Assembly (NCBI RefSeq): GCF_014748335.1
Contig: NZ_JAAVIY010000002.1
Location: 288,840 to 352,839 of the forward strand
Source: Flavobacterium selenitireducens
GTDB lineage: Bacteria > Bacteroidota > Bacteroidia > Flavobacteriales > Flavobacteriaceae
Length of the DNA: 64,000 nucleotides
Reading direction: 5' to 3'
Part shown: positions 63,593 through 64,000 of the stretch, piece after piece
Position numbering within the stretch: the stretch's first letter is position 1
How the letters are laid out: every line of letters starts with the position of its first letter
Translations under genes and position numbers: made by a program
Notes under the pieces: generated by a model
The model's input: the letters and a program-made list of their open reading frames with translations, nothing else
What the model was told of the DNA's origin: nothing
The model's database searches: none

Positions 63593-64000
63593 TAAAGCGG
63601 GCGTTTTTTACCGAAATGGAAGTGGAAGACCGCAGCCATATCGCATTTATCAAAAGACAGGTGAATGCAGATCTTGCCGATCACGGCATCAGCTTGCAGC
63701 AGGCAGCGAAAGTCGACCTCGTGATTGCCGAGCTGGCCACGAATATCATCAAGCACGCGGGATTTGGAAAATTGCTTTACCGCATTTCCAAAAAAGCAAG
63801 CGAAATCGTTTTTGAAATGTACAGCCTCGACAATGGTCCCGGCAGTGACAACATGCAGAAAAAAGTACAGGACGGCGTTTCGTCGAGTAATACATTAGGG
63901 CATGGCCTGGGCTCGATCAAACGGCTGAGCCGGGACTTCCATATTTATTCGGCAAAGAATTGGGGAACCGTCGTGTACTGCAAGGTCGTCGTTTCAGGGC
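63583..64000 (+). CDS. HATPase-domain protein of the Rsb module, cut by window end
   Basis: Starts at ATG 63583 (MEVIKRAFFTEMEVEDRSH) overlapping rsbT, and stays open through 139 codons to the window edge. It has a second GHKL ATPase domain: N box LVIAELATNIIKHAG, G1 SLDNGPG, G2 LGHGLGSIKRLSRDF. In RST modules this position often holds a protein with this domain fused to a C-terminal PP2C/SpoIIE phosphatase (RsbX/RsbU-like); the C-terminus is outside the window, so that is inference. Confidence 0.8.
   Translation, partial: MEVIKRAFFTEMEVEDRSHIAFIKRQVNADLADHGISLQQAAKVDLVIAELATNIIKHAGFGKLLYRISKKASEIVFEMYSLDNGPGSDNMQKKVQDGVSSSNTLGHGLGSIKRLSRDFHIYSAKNWGTVVYCKVVVSG

Overview
The window reads as a chromosomal segment of a member of the Bacteroidota, most likely Flavobacteriaceae. 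The grounds are: a complete 14-gene nuo operon with a short NuoG; promoters of the Bacteroidota type (TTTG, 18-20 bases, TAnnTTTG) and few Shine-Dalgarno sites; a degraded type IX secretion (T9SS) cargo tail; DUF4476 and MORN-like secreted proteins; GH97 and GH53 glycosidases; and a B-type SdhC. Base composition looks near 50% G+C by eye, which is high for Flavobacterium. No rRNA, CRISPR array, phage or transposase gene was seen.

Layout. 0-4.9 kb: a sigma-54 activator, then an SDR/AhpD-type gene pair behind a candidate -24/-12 promoter and palindromic upstream site (the AhpD gene is frameshifted), two tiny ORFs and an sdhC without sdhA/sdhB. 5-10.2 kb: a GH97 glucosidase with a small secreted partner, a 660-residue surface protein with 17-residue repeats and a C-terminal S74 chaperone domain, and a small lipoprotein. 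10.2-17 kb: a galactan/galactose locus (divergent GntR-family regulator, galM, two GH53 endogalactanases, galK, galT). 17.1-17.9 kb: remains of a response regulator and a TPR sensor protein. 17.9-31.2 kb: nuoA-N on the minus strand. 31.4-35.6 kb: cold-shock protein, aspS, a TlpA-like thioredoxin, a MORN-repeat protein. 35.6-40.4 kb: siderophore receptor, two small membrane proteins and a PepSY protein, probably one iron-uptake operon. 40.6-46.9 kb: tetR-tolC-MFP-RND efflux operon. 47-50.5 kb: polyprenyl synthase, an SDR and small proteins. 50.5-54.7 kb: sucA-sucB. 54.8-60.7 kb: a broken T9SS cargo gene, small secreted/membrane proteins, a retropepsin-like protease, tatD, an acyltransferase and ansA. 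60.8-61.4 kb: tRNA-Ser(GGA) followed by 118-bp tandem repeats. 62-64 kb: an RsbR-RsbS-RsbT stressosome module plus a further HATPase gene cut by the window end.

The least ordinary material is non-coding. Four intergenic sites carry arrays with GTT (or AAC) every 7 bases. Three carry a dispersed element with related ends but different palindromic cores. One 118-bp unit is tandemly repeated behind tRNA-Ser. Several of these lie inside operons (nuoF/nuoG, nuoH/nuoI, sucA/sucB, galK/galT). The best regulatory proposal is the sigma-54 circuit at 2233-2375. Gene decay recurs at 3.7, 17.1-17.9 and 54.9 kb.
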